DNA of 64,000 nucleotides from Tenuifilaceae bacterium CYCD (GTDB lineage Bacteria; Bacteroidota; Bacteroidia; Bacteroidales; Tenuifilaceae): positions 868,001-932,000 of the forward strand of contig AP027304.1 of NCBI GenBank assembly GCA_036322835.1, read 5' to 3'. The notes under the pieces were generated by a model that saw nothing but the letters and a program-made list of their open reading frames with translations, ran no database searches and had not been told where the DNA came from. This document shows positions 25,993-34,912 of this stretch, in pieces (the first letter of the stretch is position 1; each line of letters opens with the position of its first letter). The translations under genes and the position numbers were made by a program.

Positions 25993-26496
25993 ATGAAAAG
26001 AACATCTATTATAATCAGCATTCTGCTACTATTTGCAACCTCAACTTTTGCACAGAATTCATCAGTATTTACAAGAGCGGGGATTAGCGGTTTACAGTTT
26101 GGTTACAGCTTTGAACCAATAAGTAGAGTAAACGTACCCGTTTCAATAGGAATATCTTCAAACTTTATTGAGAAAAAGTACAACGATTTTTCGGTGGAAG
26201 TTTGGCCAAGTTACCAACTTCAAAGAAAAAACTTCAGGTTTCCACTAGGGCTTATGGCTGGTGTAAAATGGGTTAAAACTTACGATTATAGCTACGCTGT
26301 TTTTAACTATGGCCTATACAGCGGTGTTTCATATAGCTTTGGCCGAAATGAAATTGGCCTGAATGCTGGTGTAAAATTCGGGAAACGCAAGTATATTATA
26401 GAAAAACAAACATCTATAGGTGATATTTCGGCTTACGAAACCTATAAGGAAAACCCACTGCTTTTAATGATTACTTACTCATTTAAAATTGAATAG
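25993..26496 (+). CDS. Exported beta-barrel-like protein of unknown function
   Basis: A 167-residue protein with a cleavable signal peptide (MKRTSIIISILLLFATSTFA, then Q). The mature part alternates polar and aromatic residues in strands (GLQFGYSFEP, YNDFSVEVWPSYQL, KTYDYSYAVFNYGLYSG, LLLMITYSFKIE) and ends in a Phe-x-x-Glu style terminal strand, suggesting a small outer-membrane barrel. It starts 8 bases after the previous gene and ends 3 bases before the nitroreductase gene, so all three are one operon. Substrate unknown. Confidence 0.72.
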   Translation: MKRTSIIISILLLFATSTFAQNSSVFTRAGISGLQFGYSFEPISRVNVPVSIGISSNFIEKKYNDFSVEVWPSYQLQRKNFRFPLGLMAGVKWVKTYDYSYAVFNYGLYSGVSYSFGRNEIGLNAGVKFGKRKYIIEKQTSIGDISAYETYKENPLLLMITYSFKIE

Positions 26497-26499
26497 AAA

Positions 26500-27591
26500 A
26501 TGAACAGGATAATAAACCACTTAATTTTATCAACTATGGTATTCTCCGTATTCGGCTGTGCTTGCACCTCAACATCGAGGAGCGATTTTGAGGAAAACCT
26601 GAACGATAAGAGCGATGTTTACGGGATTCTTTACTACGCATCGCTGGCAGGGAATTCGCATAACACACAGCCCTGGAAGGTTAAGGTAATTGACGATTAC
26701 ACAATGGAAGTTTACGCCGATACTCTTAGGCATCTAAAGGTTGTTGACCCAACGCGTAGAGGTTTATTCATCTCACTTGGAGCGTTTATCGAAAACATCA
26801 ACCTAGCCGCAGGAAGCTTAGGGTACAGTGCAGATATAGTGATAAAAGCAGAAAAGCCAACCGATACGCTTGCTGCAGTTATTAAGTTAAGCCAAACCAA
26901 AAAGACAAACTTCAGCTTAGTTGATTTGGAAAATCGAAAAACCACAAGAACGCCTTTTGAGAATAGCCCAATCAATGCAAACGACTTAAAACTTATCACG
27001 GAAAGTTTTACTAACGTGGTATTTATTCCTGCCAATTCGGACAACGGGAAATACATTTCAACCAAAACCCTTGAGGCCTACACACAGCAAGCAAATAATG
27101 AGGATGCAAAGAATGAACTAGCTGCTTGGATTTGTTTCTCAAATGCCGATGTGAAAGCCAACCGCGACGGGTTAACCACTGGAGGTATTGGAATTAAAGG
27201 TTTTGGTGGCTTTATGGTTCGGAACTTCTTTAAGCCTGACGATTCAAAAAAACAATCATTTGTTGATAAAGGTGTAGCCAAAACAAAAGCCCAAGTTGAG
27301 AACTGTGCCGGCTGGATACTTATTTCGCAAACCGAAGACACCCCAGAAAACTGGATAAACACAGGACGTATTTATGAACAAATGAATATTACCTGCTCAA
27401 AACTTGGCATAGGTTTTCACCCAATGAACCAAATGATTGAGGAGCGGAATTTTGAAAATGAGGCTAACCTATATTTCCAGAACAATAATGGCGTTGTTCA
27501 ATTTGTTGCCAGAATTGGCTACTTAACCAGCCTTCCAAAATCTTATAGTGTTAGAAGATCAGTAAATGAATTTGCAAAATTTAATAAGTAA
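26500..27591 (+). CDS. Acg-type nitroreductase-family protein, exported lipoprotein-like
   Basis: A 363-residue protein of the FMN nitroreductase superfamily, Acg-like branch. Its N-terminus (LILSTMVFSVFGCACT) looks like a lipoprotein signal, unusual for a flavoprotein. Family motifs are YYASLAGNSHNTQPWKVKV near the start, DPTRRGLFISLGAFIENINL, a middle NRKTTRTPFE and a late GIGFHPMNQMIEE. Nitroreductase folds reduce nitro compounds, quinones or dehalogenate; Acg-like members may instead store flavin. It is the third gene of the operon behind the Crp/Fnr box. Activity and location are inferred. Confidence 0.8.
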   Translation: MNRIINHLILSTMVFSVFGCACTSTSRSDFEENLNDKSDVYGILYYASLAGNSHNTQPWKVKVIDDYTMEVYADTLRHLKVVDPTRRGLFISLGAFIENINLAAGSLGYSADIVIKAEKPTDTLAAVIKLSQTKKTNFSLVDLENRKTTRTPFENSPINANDLKLITESFTNVVFIPANSDNGKYISTKTLEAYTQQANNEDAKNELAAWICFSNADVKANRDGLTTGGIGIKGFGGFMVRNFFKPDDSKKQSFVDKGVAKTKAQVENCAGWILISQTEDTPENWINTGRIYEQMNITCSKLGIGFHPMNQMIEERNFENEANLYFQNNNGVVQFVARIGYLTSLPKSYSVRRSVNEFAKFNK

Positions 27592-27608
27592 CTACAGAAA
27601 ATCCATAT

Positions 27609-27651
27609 ATTACTTATCTTTACTTCTATAACTTAACTTTATATAAGTAAT
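27609..27651 (+). promoter_or_regulatory. Promoter and start-codon inverted repeat of the flavodoxin gene
   Basis: TATCTTTA (27615-27622) is a near -7 box. ATTACTTAT (27609-27617) and ATAAGTAAT (27643-27651) form a 9-bp inverted repeat whose right arm covers the first two bases of the start codon. It could be an operator, or a hairpin that hides the start of translation if the left arm is transcribed. Confidence 0.33.
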
Positions 27652-28126
27652 GAAAACAGCCATAGTTTACGCCACATCGCACGGTACTACCGAAAAAGTG
27701 GCAAATATGATTGCAAACTCAATTGCCGACGCTGAACTTTTCAATATCAGTATAAATAAAAAAGTCGATCTAACCCAATATCAGCAAGTAATTATTGGAG
27801 GTTCAATTCATGCAGGAAGTATCCAACGAAAAGTTAAAAACTTTTGCCAGCAAAACATAACTCAACTTCTGAAAATGCGCGTAGGCCTTTTTATATGTGC
27901 AATGAATGAACCCGAATTCGAGAAGGAATTAAACTCAGCATTCCCAGAAATTATCCGGAATCATGCCATAAGTAAAAAAGTTGTTGGAGGTGAATTTATT
28001 ATTGAAAAAATGAATTTTATCGAAAAATTCCTTGTGAAAAAGATTTCAGGAGTTACACAATCTACCTCAAAATTAGACAGCACTAAGATCAAAGAACTGG
28101 TTGATGAAATGAACTTAAATCATTAA
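27650..28126 (+). CDS. Flavodoxin-domain protein (HemG-like)
   Basis: A 158-residue FMN-binding protein. The phosphate loop ATSHGTTEKVANMIANSI (about 8-25) is the flavodoxin signature, and QQVIIGGSIHAGSIQRKVKN with VGLFICAMNE is typical of the protoporphyrinogen oxidase HemG / menaquinone-dependent group. The role may be electron transfer or haem-precursor oxidation. An OsmC-family gene follows after 6 bases. It lies in the regulator-linked redox cluster. Confidence 0.85.
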   Translation: MKTAIVYATSHGTTEKVANMIANSIADAELFNISINKKVDLTQYQQVIIGGSIHAGSIQRKVKNFCQQNITQLLKMRVGLFICAMNEPEFEKELNSAFPEIIRNHAISKKVVGGEFIIEKMNFIEKFLVKKISGVTQSTSKLDSTKIKELVDEMNLNH

Positions 28127-28132
28127 TAAAAG

Positions 28133-28573
28133 ATGGAAACCGCAATAGACAAATCAAAGGAACTTAAAAGTTCTATCCAACTAGTCAATTCGAAGGTTCA
28201 ATTCAAAGGCTCTGTCGATGGTAACGATCCCGTTATGATTGATTACACCCCGCCTATAGGCGATAGTGCGGGCTACACATCTTTGGAGCTATTTCTGCTC
28301 AGTCTTTCATCATGTGCGGGCACTGCAATACTCGTATTGCTCAGAAAAATGCAAAAGTCAATTCACTTTTTCGAAATATCAAGCAGTGGCATCAGGAAAC
28401 AGGAACATCCAACGGGTTTTAAATCTGTTACGCTGGAGATTAATATTAAAAGTGAAAACCTAACCTCCGATGAAATGAATAAGATTCTAGAAATGATTGA
28501 GGGTATCTGCCCAGTTCTCTCAATGGTTAAAGGGAATGTTGAAATCTCATACACCTATAATTTGATAAAGTAA
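28133..28573 (+). CDS. OsmC-family peroxide-stress protein
   Basis: A 146-residue OsmC/Ohr-type protein. The central segment YTSLELFLLSLSSCAGTAIL contains the conserved first cysteine in the helix SLSSCAGT, and the second cysteine occurs in IEGICPVLSMVKGNV. OsmC proteins reduce organic hydroperoxides in a thiol-dependent way and are dimers. The gene is 6 bases downstream of the flavodoxin gene, so the pair is probably co-transcribed. With the nitroreductase-like gene this suggests a cluster for redox or electrophile stress. Confidence 0.88.
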   Translation: METAIDKSKELKSSIQLVNSKVQFKGSVDGNDPVMIDYTPPIGDSAGYTSLELFLLSLSSCAGTAILVLLRKMQKSIHFFEISSSGIRKQEHPTGFKSVTLEINIKSENLTSDEMNKILEMIEGICPVLSMVKGNVEISYTYNLIK

Positions 28574-28600
28574 TCTTAACGGAATTGATTAGTCCATTGC

Positions 28601-28631
28601 TTGATATCAGAATAAAAAGAATTTAACTTTG
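28601..28631 (+). promoter_or_regulatory. Promoter of the 158-residue CPKC protein gene
   Basis: TTG at 28601-28603 and TAACTTTG at 28624-28631, 20 bases apart, match the -33/-7 pattern, with an exact -7 box 22 bases before the start codon. Confidence 0.5.
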
Positions 28632-28653
28632 TGTTGATAAAACACACTTCGAT

Positions 28654-29130
28654 ATGGAAAACGAAAACACAACCTGCTGTCCCCCTTTCGATCCTACAAA
28701 TTGGGATGGCAAAATGCTAGAATGGTACAACAAACCATTTATCAAAGACAAGGTTTTCACCATCTTTTATATGCCGTTCGGATTTGGCAAAACAATGATG
28801 CGGCTTGACAGGAAAGTGAAAGATGCTAATGCCTCGATGCCAGACTACCTTTGCCTGTCGGATCACACATCGAAATGGAATATGGATGTTTACCTTGCGG
28901 TTGATAAAGAAATTCCCAATGCGGAAAATGTAAAGCTAAGCGGTAAATTCTTCAGTAAAGTTTACGAAGGCCCATTCAGCGATACAGGTAAATGGAGCGA
29001 AAATTTTAAAGCCACAGTTGCGGAAAAGGGCCTAACAATCAAGAAATGGTACATGTGGTACACCACCTGCCCCAAATGCGCAAAAAAATACGGAAAAAAT
29101 TACGTGGTAATAGTTGGACAGGTTGAATAG
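28654..29130 (+). CDS. Conserved protein, GyrI-like small-molecule-binding fold likely
   Basis: A 158-residue cytosolic protein. Its middle YEGPFSDTGKWSENFKATVA resembles the closing strand and helix of GyrI/SOUL-type ligand-binding folds. The C-terminus has a CPKC pair in YTTCPKCAKKYGKNYVVIVG, and the N-terminus a CC pair, so it could bind metal or undergo thiol redox. Homologues are often vaguely named hydrolases; I see no catalytic triad. It has its own promoter and a strong terminator, and closes the redox cluster. Confidence 0.7.
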   Translation: MENENTTCCPPFDPTNWDGKMLEWYNKPFIKDKVFTIFYMPFGFGKTMMRLDRKVKDANASMPDYLCLSDHTSKWNMDVYLAVDKEIPNAENVKLSGKFFSKVYEGPFSDTGKWSENFKATVAEKGLTIKKWYMWYTTCPKCAKKYGKNYVVIVGQVE

Positions 29131-29137
29131 TTCAAAA

Positions 29138-29170
29138 ATAGGAAGGGAGGCTGTTAGCCTCCCTTCCTAT
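29138..29170. terminator. Bidirectional terminator between convergent genes
   Basis: A perfect 15-bp stem, ATAGGAAGGGAGGCT / AGCCTCCCTTCCTAT, with a 3-base loop, lying 7 bases after one stop codon and 14 bases from the other. Confidence 0.85.
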
Positions 29171-29184
29171 TAATCATGCCTATA

Positions 29185-30030
29185 TTAAATCTTAGCATTA
29201 TCAACCAATTGATCAACAAACTGCTTTATTGTTTTTGAGTCGGTTGCTCCATAAAAATCGAAGTAGTACTCAATTAAATACTTTTTGATATCCTCTTTTC
29301 CCATGTTTTGCCGGCGTAAAATTGGGAGAATAGTGTAGAATTCGTTAGTTAGCGCCTCCTGATCAACAAACAGCAAATCAAACTTTGTAATCTCCTCACT
29401 CGACCGGGTGTTTTTTTCGTACAGGTAAACCGATACACTAGGGATTTCGTTAGAGGTTATATCGCCAGCGTTTGTTGCTAACAACTTATCCTTCTCTACC
29501 ATCAACGCATTTTGTTCATAGCCAATTTTCTTCGAAACAGGATTGTTGTTCACCCGGTAGTAGAAAACGATAAATTTATTCTCATCGATTGGATATGTGG
29601 TAGCATTAACTGGAATAGACACTTTATTTCCAATAACCGAGAACTTATCGCTCCCAAAGTATGACCTTAGATCACTTATCTGTGTTTCATCAGGTTTGTA
29701 GCGCTCTGCCATTAAACTCCTTCGTTTTGTAGGAATAGCAATATCCTTAACCGTAGCAGTTAATTGCTGTAAAGCATCAGGACTTGGTGGTTCGTGCATC
29801 TTGATCATGAAACGACCCATGTTTTCACTAATTGAAATGACATACGAGTCGAAAGCATCGAAAGTAACCCTATCCGATGGTTGCAAAACATCTCCAGCCT
29901 TTAACTGAGTTCCTGTTTTGTAATTGGTTACTTTTCCGCTAATTCTGGTTACAATGTAATTATCCTGAGCAAATGCTCTTGTTCCTACCGTTAGGAGGAT
30001 AATTACAATAAAATTTACCGTAGCTTTCAT
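29185..30030 (-). CDS. Exported protein of unknown function
   Basis: A 281-residue protein with a signal peptide (FIVIILLTVGTRAFA, cleavage before QDN). Residues about 25-85 (YIVTRISGKVTNYKTGTQLK, then AGDVLQPSDRVTFDAFDSY) look like the beta domain found in FecR-like proteins, where a surface is read out by a partner. The rest is mixed alpha/beta with no clear motif. The gene is single, with a strong terminator and about 100 bases to the next gene upstream. Function not recognised. Confidence 0.78.
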   Translation of the reverse strand: MKATVNFIVIILLTVGTRAFAQDNYIVTRISGKVTNYKTGTQLKAGDVLQPSDRVTFDAFDSYVISISENMGRFMIKMHEPPSPDALQQLTATVKDIAIPTKRRSLMAERYKPDETQISDLRSYFGSDKFSVIGNKVSIPVNATTYPIDENKFIVFYYRVNNNPVSKKIGYEQNALMVEKDKLLATNAGDITSNEIPSVSVYLYEKNTRSSEEITKFDLLFVDQEALTNEFYTILPILRRQNMGKEDIKKYLIEYYFDFYGATDSKTIKQFVDQLVDNAKI

Positions 30031-30138
30031 GTGTTTAGTTTTTATGTGTAACTATTCTATACAGTTTTTGCGATAAAATGAAATTACATTATACCGATTA
30101 ACAATTTATGTACCAAAGTTAAGAAATAATTTTACAGA

Positions 30139-30477
30139 TCATCGTCGCCCCTTTCGCGTTTTGACTTTGCTCACCAACTCATAGGAATGATCAATCCACT
30201 CTTTGATTAAACCTGATGGTACTGATCCATCTATCCAGATTGTATTCCAATGCGTTTTATTCATGTGATAGCCGGGCTCAACAGCAGGATAAACCTCGCG
30301 TAGGTTTATTGCCTTTTCCGGATCGCACTTAAGGTTTATGGATAAATCACCCGTAAGGTTTGTTAGCGCAAACATTTTCCCGTTTACCTTGAAAACCAAG
30401 GTATCCTCGTCGAAAGGCAAACTTTCGGTAACATTGGGTTTCGACATACAGTAATCTCTCAACTCAACAATATCCAT
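30139..30477 (-). CDS. MmcQ/YjbR-family protein
   Basis: A 112-residue protein of the MmcQ/YjbR group: LRDYCMSKPNVTESLPFDED, LVFKVNGKMFALTNLTGDLS, INLKCDPEKAINLREVYP, GYHMNKTHWNTIWIDGSVP and a helical basic end. The fold resembles CyaY-like DNA-binding modules, and the molecular role is unknown. It starts 5 bases after the YraN gene stops on the same strand, so the two are an operon. Confidence 0.9.
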   Translation of the reverse strand: MDIVELRDYCMSKPNVTESLPFDEDTLVFKVNGKMFALTNLTGDLSINLKCDPEKAINLREVYPAVEPGYHMNKTHWNTIWIDGSVPSGLIKEWIDHSYELVSKVKTRKGRR

Positions 30478-30482
30478 ATCAA

Positions 30483-30854
30483 TTAAAGGGTTGGATAAAA
30501 AGCATCCTCAATGTGCTCGATGGTATGTTTTTGTCCTTGAAAAAGGATCGAAACAATATCGAATCGAACCTCAGAATCGATACCATAGTTTTGCACATAC
30601 GCATCGGCAGCCTCAACAATTGTTTTCTGCTTTCTGAATCGAACGGCATCCTTGGGTTCTTCCCAGTAATCGCTTGTTCGGGTTTTTACCTCAACAACAA
30701 CAAGCATCTCCTTATCCCTTGCAACAATATCTAACTCCTTGTGGCCATAATGCCAGTTCCTATGTAAAATTCGGTAACCCTTGGCCGCAAGGTACTCAGC
30801 AGCTAAATCCTCCCCCATATTTCCTAACTCCCGATGATGAAAATCATCCTTCAT
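30483..30854 (-). CDS. UPF0102/YraN-family endonuclease-like protein
   Basis: A 123-residue small protein of the UPF0102 (YraN) family. It has an N-terminal helix LGNMGEDLAAEYLAAKGY and the restriction-endonuclease-like core HKELDIVARDKEMLVVVEVK with the D-(E)VEVK pattern of a PD-(D/E)xK nuclease, then DAVRFRKQKTIVEAADAY. YraN is linked to DNA processing or uptake but its substrate is not known. Same-strand operon with the YjbR-like gene. Confidence 0.9.
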   Translation of the reverse strand: MKDDFHHRELGNMGEDLAAEYLAAKGYRILHRNWHYGHKELDIVARDKEMLVVVEVKTRTSDYWEEPKDAVRFRKQKTIVEAADAYVQNYGIDSEVRFDIVSILFQGQKHTIEHIEDAFYPTL

Positions 30855-31021
30855 AATAATGTCAAATTTTTAATTTTAAAATGTTCATTGCTAGTATTTT
30901 ATAAAAATACAATGACGGTAAATTCTTTTCGTTCATCAAAAAAAATGGTATAGCATAGAATACGTGTAACATTTACCACTAGATTCTCGAAAAAGAAGAT
31001 GTCGTACCTAAAAAGTCATCA

Positions 31022-31660
31022 ATGAAACTCTGGTTGAAAATACTCATCATCACTGTTATTCTACCATGCAGAGTATTCTCAAATATAGATAAATTTGAAG
31101 GTAAAATCAAAATAGTTAAAGAAAGTATTTACGATACGCTCAGAGTTGAGGTTAGTGTTAAGGGCAATATTGTTCGCATTGATGAAATTAACTCGCAAAA
31201 TAAAACTCAACAGAGCTACTTAATAGATTTAGCGAAGGAAAAAATGTATGCCTTATCGATCAAGGATAAGCGATATGCCGAAATCCCCTTACGTCCCGCC
31301 TCGAAAGTAGACCAAAATACGGAGTTTATTAAAACTGCAAATTGCATGGAAATTAATGGCGAACTTTGCTACCAATGGAGAGTTCGAAACAAAAGTAAGA
31401 ATTCCGAATTAACGTATTGGGTAGCACCACACGATTATGGTTTTATGAAATCATTGGTTAACATCCTTCGAAGAAGCGATATACCTTTCGAAATACTCAG
31501 CCAATTTCCAGAAATTAATGGCTATATGCCATTGCTTTCAGTGGAAAGGACATTGCTAAGAAAAGTAAAAATGAGCGCAAGGGTAATCGATATTGTTCCT
31601 GCAAAGCTACCAGAGAATCTCTTTACTATTCCTCCTGGTTATCGAGAACTGTTAGGTTAG
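31022..31660 (+). CDS. Exported DUF4412-like protein
   Basis: A 212-residue protein with a signal peptide (LKILIITVILPCRVFS). The mature domain FEGKIKIVKESIYDTLRVEV ... IDLAKEKMYALSIKDKRYAE ... ELTYWVAPHDYGFMKSLVNI ... ENLFTIPPGYRELLG has the pattern of DUF4412/outer-membrane-lipoprotein-sorting-like folds, in which a beta sheet holds a hydrophobic molecule. Its last 35 bases overlap the end of the convergent LD-carboxypeptidase gene. Role unknown; a lipid- or lipoprotein-binding role is possible. Confidence 0.75.
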   Translation: MKLWLKILIITVILPCRVFSNIDKFEGKIKIVKESIYDTLRVEVSVKGNIVRIDEINSQNKTQQSYLIDLAKEKMYALSIKDKRYAEIPLRPASKVDQNTEFIKTANCMEINGELCYQWRVRNKSKNSELTYWVAPHDYGFMKSLVNILRRSDIPFEILSQFPEINGYMPLLSVERTLLRKVKMSARVIDIVPAKLPENLFTIPPGYRELLG

Positions 31661-32576
31661 ATGAATTTTCAAAAACCAGCTCAGCACCCTCCTCGTCAAC
31701 AGTCAAATTTACCTTTCGTCCAATTATCAAGGGATTGTTAGGCTCTGAGTGCCCAGCCGGGAAACCAAAGCAAACCGGGATGTTGTAATCTTTAATCACG
31801 CTATAGATTATTTCGTAAGCATCAGATCCGAACGGAACTTTATTATCGCGCATGTCAGAAAAAGAACCAACCACAAGACCCGATATTGCCTTTAGTTTTC
31901 CACTACGCTTAAGATGCATCATCATCCTATCGATATGGTAAAGATACTCATCAACATCCTCGATAAAAAGAATACGATCCTGTGCCGAGATATCGGCATC
32001 GGTGCCAATTAAGCTATTCAGAATAGAAAGATTTCCTCCAATCAACAAGCCGGACCCCTTTCCAAACCGATTTAGGGAATGATGAGCCACCTTGTAACTC
32101 AAACTCTCGCCCAATAAAACCTTTATCAGGCTGTTTATAGACTCACTCCCCAATATGTCGTTGGTGAAATTAATGGGCATTGTTGCATGCAAAGTTTCCA
32201 TCCCATACCAGCTACTTATGATGCTATGCAATACTGTTATATCGCTATACCCAATAATCCACTTTGGATTAAGCTGTAATTTTCGAAGATTTATCGAATC
32301 GAGTAGCCTAACCGTTCCGTAACCACCTCGTGCACAAAGAATCGCTTTTACAGACCGATCCTCTACCATCTCCATAAAATCAAGGGCTCGCTCCTCATCA
32401 GTTCCTGCAAATTGATAATGCTGAGAGAAAAGATGCGGCGAGGTTTTAACCATAAAACCATTGGCTGTTAAGAACCTTATTGCGGGCTGAATTTCATCGC
32501 GGGTAACAAAACGAGCCGTAGCAACAATTCCAATTATATCGCCGGGCTTAAGATATGGAGGAGTGATATTTTCCAT
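31626..32576 (-). CDS. LD-carboxypeptidase (peptidase S66 family)
   Basis: A 316-residue serine peptidase of the S66 family, which trims the terminal D-Ala from tetrapeptide muropeptides in recycling, or in MccF acts on microcin C. LKPGDIIGIVATARF begins the family pattern. The catalytic Ser normally sits in GYSD... after ARGGYGTVRLLD (residues about 85-105) and the Glu/His dyad follows in the second half (LFIEDVDEYLYHIDRMM, FPAGHSEPNNPL). The 3' end overlaps the convergent gene by 35 bases. Confidence 0.9.
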   Translation of the reverse strand: MENITPPYLKPGDIIGIVATARFVTRDEIQPAIRFLTANGFMVKTSPHLFSQHYQFAGTDEERALDFMEMVEDRSVKAILCARGGYGTVRLLDSINLRKLQLNPKWIIGYSDITVLHSIISSWYGMETLHATMPINFTNDILGSESINSLIKVLLGESLSYKVAHHSLNRFGKGSGLLIGGNLSILNSLIGTDADISAQDRILFIEDVDEYLYHIDRMMMHLKRSGKLKAISGLVVGSFSDMRDNKVPFGSDAYEIIYSVIKDYNIPVCFGFPAGHSEPNNPLIIGRKVNLTVDEEGAELVFENSSNLTVLDNQEE

Positions 32577-32771
32577 GAATTCTATACAAAACTTAATTGA
32601 CCATAAAATTATGCATTTTTTTAGAGTATCCCTAGCCTTTATTTTGATTTATTTGATCATTCCTCGTTAATGTTAGTTCAAACCCAAAATATGAAGTTTC
32701 GCAGCAAATTCATAAATAGTTAAAATTGAAAATCGGATTTCGTTTAAGATCGAACTTCTAACTTTTTAGTG

Positions 32772-32779
32772 TAGATTTG
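32772..32779 (+). promoter_or_regulatory. -7 promoter box of metG
   Basis: TAGATTTG fits TAnnTTTG and lies 40 bases before the start. The -33 region (TTTCGTTT) is weak. Confidence 0.4.
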
Positions 32780-32819
32780 TAAGTTTTTTCTACAACCATA
32801 CATCTTACAAGATATTGAT

Positions 32820-34856
32820 ATGAAGAATTTTAAAAGATACCTTATTACTTCAGCCCTGCCATACGCCAACGGGCCAGTACACATAGGACACCTGGCCGGA
32901 GTTTATATTCCTTCCGATATTTATACCCGGTATTTAAGGGAAAAGGGAGTAGATGTAATCTCGGTTTGCGGATCCGACGAACATGGCGTTCCGATAACCA
33001 TCAAGGCTCGACAAGAGAACACCACACCTCAGGCTATTGTAGATAAGTACAATGCAATGATCAAGGAATCGTTCGAAAAATTTGGGATTAAGTTCGATAT
33101 ATACTCCAGAACCAGCTCAAAGGTTCACTATCAAACCGCCAGTGAGTTTTTTAGAAAACTATACGATAAGGGTTCGTTTATCGAAAAAACAACCGAGCAA
33201 TACTACGACGAGGAGGTAAAACAATTCCTAGCCGATAGGTACATAACCGGAACATGCCCCCATTGCAGTAACGATAAGGCATACGGCGATCAATGCGAAA
33301 AGTGCGGGACAAGCCTTAACGCAACAGACCTCATCAACCCTAAGTCTGCGCTGAGTGGTTCAAAGCCTGTTCTAAAAGCAACAAAGCATTGGTTCCTGCC
33401 ATTAGATAAGTTTCAACCCGAACTGGAAAAATGGATCCTAGAGGATCACAAAGAATGGAAAACCAATGTTTATGGACAATGTAAAAGTTGGTTGGATCAA
33501 GGGTTACAGCCTCGTGCCGTTAGCCGCGACCTCGACTGGGGCGTTCCTGTTCCCGTTGAAGGATCGGAGGGAAAGGTGCTTTACGTATGGTTCGATGCTC
33601 CCATTGGCTATATCTCCGCAACTAAAGAACTTACTCCCGATTGGGAAAAATACTGGAAGGATCAGGACACACGAATGATTCACTTCATTGGCAAGGATAA
33701 CATCGTATTCCATTGTATTATTTTCCCGGCAATGCTTAAAGCCGAGGGAAGTTATATTCTACCAGACAACGTTCCTGCCAACGAATTCCTCAATCTTGAG
33801 GGCGATAAAATATCTACATCACGGAATTGGGCGGTTTGGCTACATGAGTATCTGGAAGAATTTCCAGGAAAACAGGATGTTTTAAGGTATGTGCTCACCG
33901 CAAATATGCCAGAAACAAAGGATAACGATTTCACTTGGAAAGATTTTCAAACCCGAAATAACAGCGAGTTAGTAGCAATTCTTGGCAACTTTGTAAACCG
34001 AGCAATGGTTTTAACTCAAAAATACTTCGACAGCAAAATCCCCACCTCTGGCGAAATTTTGGACTACGATAAGGAAACTATTGCAGAAATACCAAGAATA
34101 AAGCAGGCAATCGAATCGAACCTCGAAGAGTTCAAGTTCCGCGAGGCATTGAAGGAAGCAATGAATCTAGCCAGACTTGGCAATAAGTATTTGGCCGATA
34201 CGGAACCCTGGAAAATGTTTAAGCAGGATCCCGAAAGAGTTGCCACAATACTCAACTTATCAATGCAAATTACGGCAAACCTTTCTATTTTATTAGAACC
34301 ATTCCTTCCGTTTACTGCAGAAAAAATGAGAAAAATGATTGATTTTTCCGATAATAAATGGGAGCATGCTGGAAATATCAATTTGCTTAAGGCTGGTCAT
34401 CGATTAAACGAGCCATCTCTCCTTTTCGAGAAGATTGAGGATGATGCCATAAACACGCAACTTGGCAAGTTACAGGCGAAAAAAGAAGCAAATGCTCAAG
34501 CACAACCCGTAAATGTTCAACCGCAAAAGGAACCGGTTTCCTACGATGAATTTTCGAAAATGGACATCAGAATTGGCAAGGTTTTAGAGGCTGAGCGCGT
34601 TCCTAAAACACAAAAGTTGATGAAACTCAAGGTTGATACCGGAATTGACACAAGAACTCTTGTTTCTGGTATTGCAGAACACTTCACCCCTGAGCAGGTT
34701 ATCGGTCGTCAAGTGGCGATTCTTGTTAATCTAGAACCTCGAAGCATTAAGGGAATTGAGTCGCACGGGATGATTCTAATGGCCGAGGATGTTGATGGTA
34801 AATTGAAATTTGTTCAACCATCGGAAGAGGTTGCATGCGGATCTACTGTTAAATGA
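32820..34856 (+). CDS. metG: Methionyl-tRNA synthetase
   Basis: A 678-residue class I synthetase that charges initiator and elongator tRNA-Met. HIGH is at 21-24 in [12 protein letters not shown], the zinc knuckle CPHC...CEKC at 146-149 and 159-162, and the KMSKS loop reads KISTS (330-334) in [12 protein letters not shown]. The C-terminal domain (about 570-678, [20 protein letters not shown]) is the Trbp111-like tRNA-binding module that also makes dimers. Normal length. Own promoter and terminator. Confidence 0.97.
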   Translation: MKNFKRYLITSALPYANGPVHIGHLAGVYIPSDIYTRYLREKGVDVISVCGSDEHGVPITIKARQENTTPQAIVDKYNAMIKESFEKFGIKFDIYSRTSSKVHYQTASEFFRKLYDKGSFIEKTTEQYYDEEVKQFLADRYITGTCPHCSNDKAYGDQCEKCGTSLNATDLINPKSALSGSKPVLKATKHWFLPLDKFQPELEKWILEDHKEWKTNVYGQCKSWLDQGLQPRAVSRDLDWGVPVPVEGSEGKVLYVWFDAPIGYISATKELTPDWEKYWKDQDTRMIHFIGKDNIVFHCIIFPAMLKAEGSYILPDNVPANEFLNLEGDKISTSRNWAVWLHEYLEEFPGKQDVLRYVLTANMPETKDNDFTWKDFQTRNNSELVAILGNFVNRAMVLTQKYFDSKIPTSGEILDYDKETIAEIPRIKQAIESNLEEFKFREALKEAMNLARLGNKYLADTEPWKMFKQDPERVATILNLSMQITANLSILLEPFLPFTAEKMRKMIDFSDNKWEHAGNINLLKAGHRLNEPSLLFEKIEDDAINTQLGKLQAKKEANAQAQPVNVQPQKEPVSYDEFSKMDIRIGKVLEAERVPKTQKLMKLKVDTGIDTRTLVSGIAEHFTPEQVIGRQVAILVNLEPRSIKGIESHGMILMAEDVDGKLKFVQPSEEVACGSTVK

Positions 34857-34874
34857 TGCAATGATTTATAAATA

Positions 34875-34912
34875 AAAATAAAACCCTCAATGTTTTGAGG
34901 GTTTTATTTTTA
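34875..34912. terminator. Bidirectional terminator between metG and the SPOR-domain gene
   Basis: AAAATAAAACCCTCAA / TTGAGGGTTTTATTTT with a 4-base loop. The right arm runs into the stop codon of the opposing gene. Confidence 0.88.
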
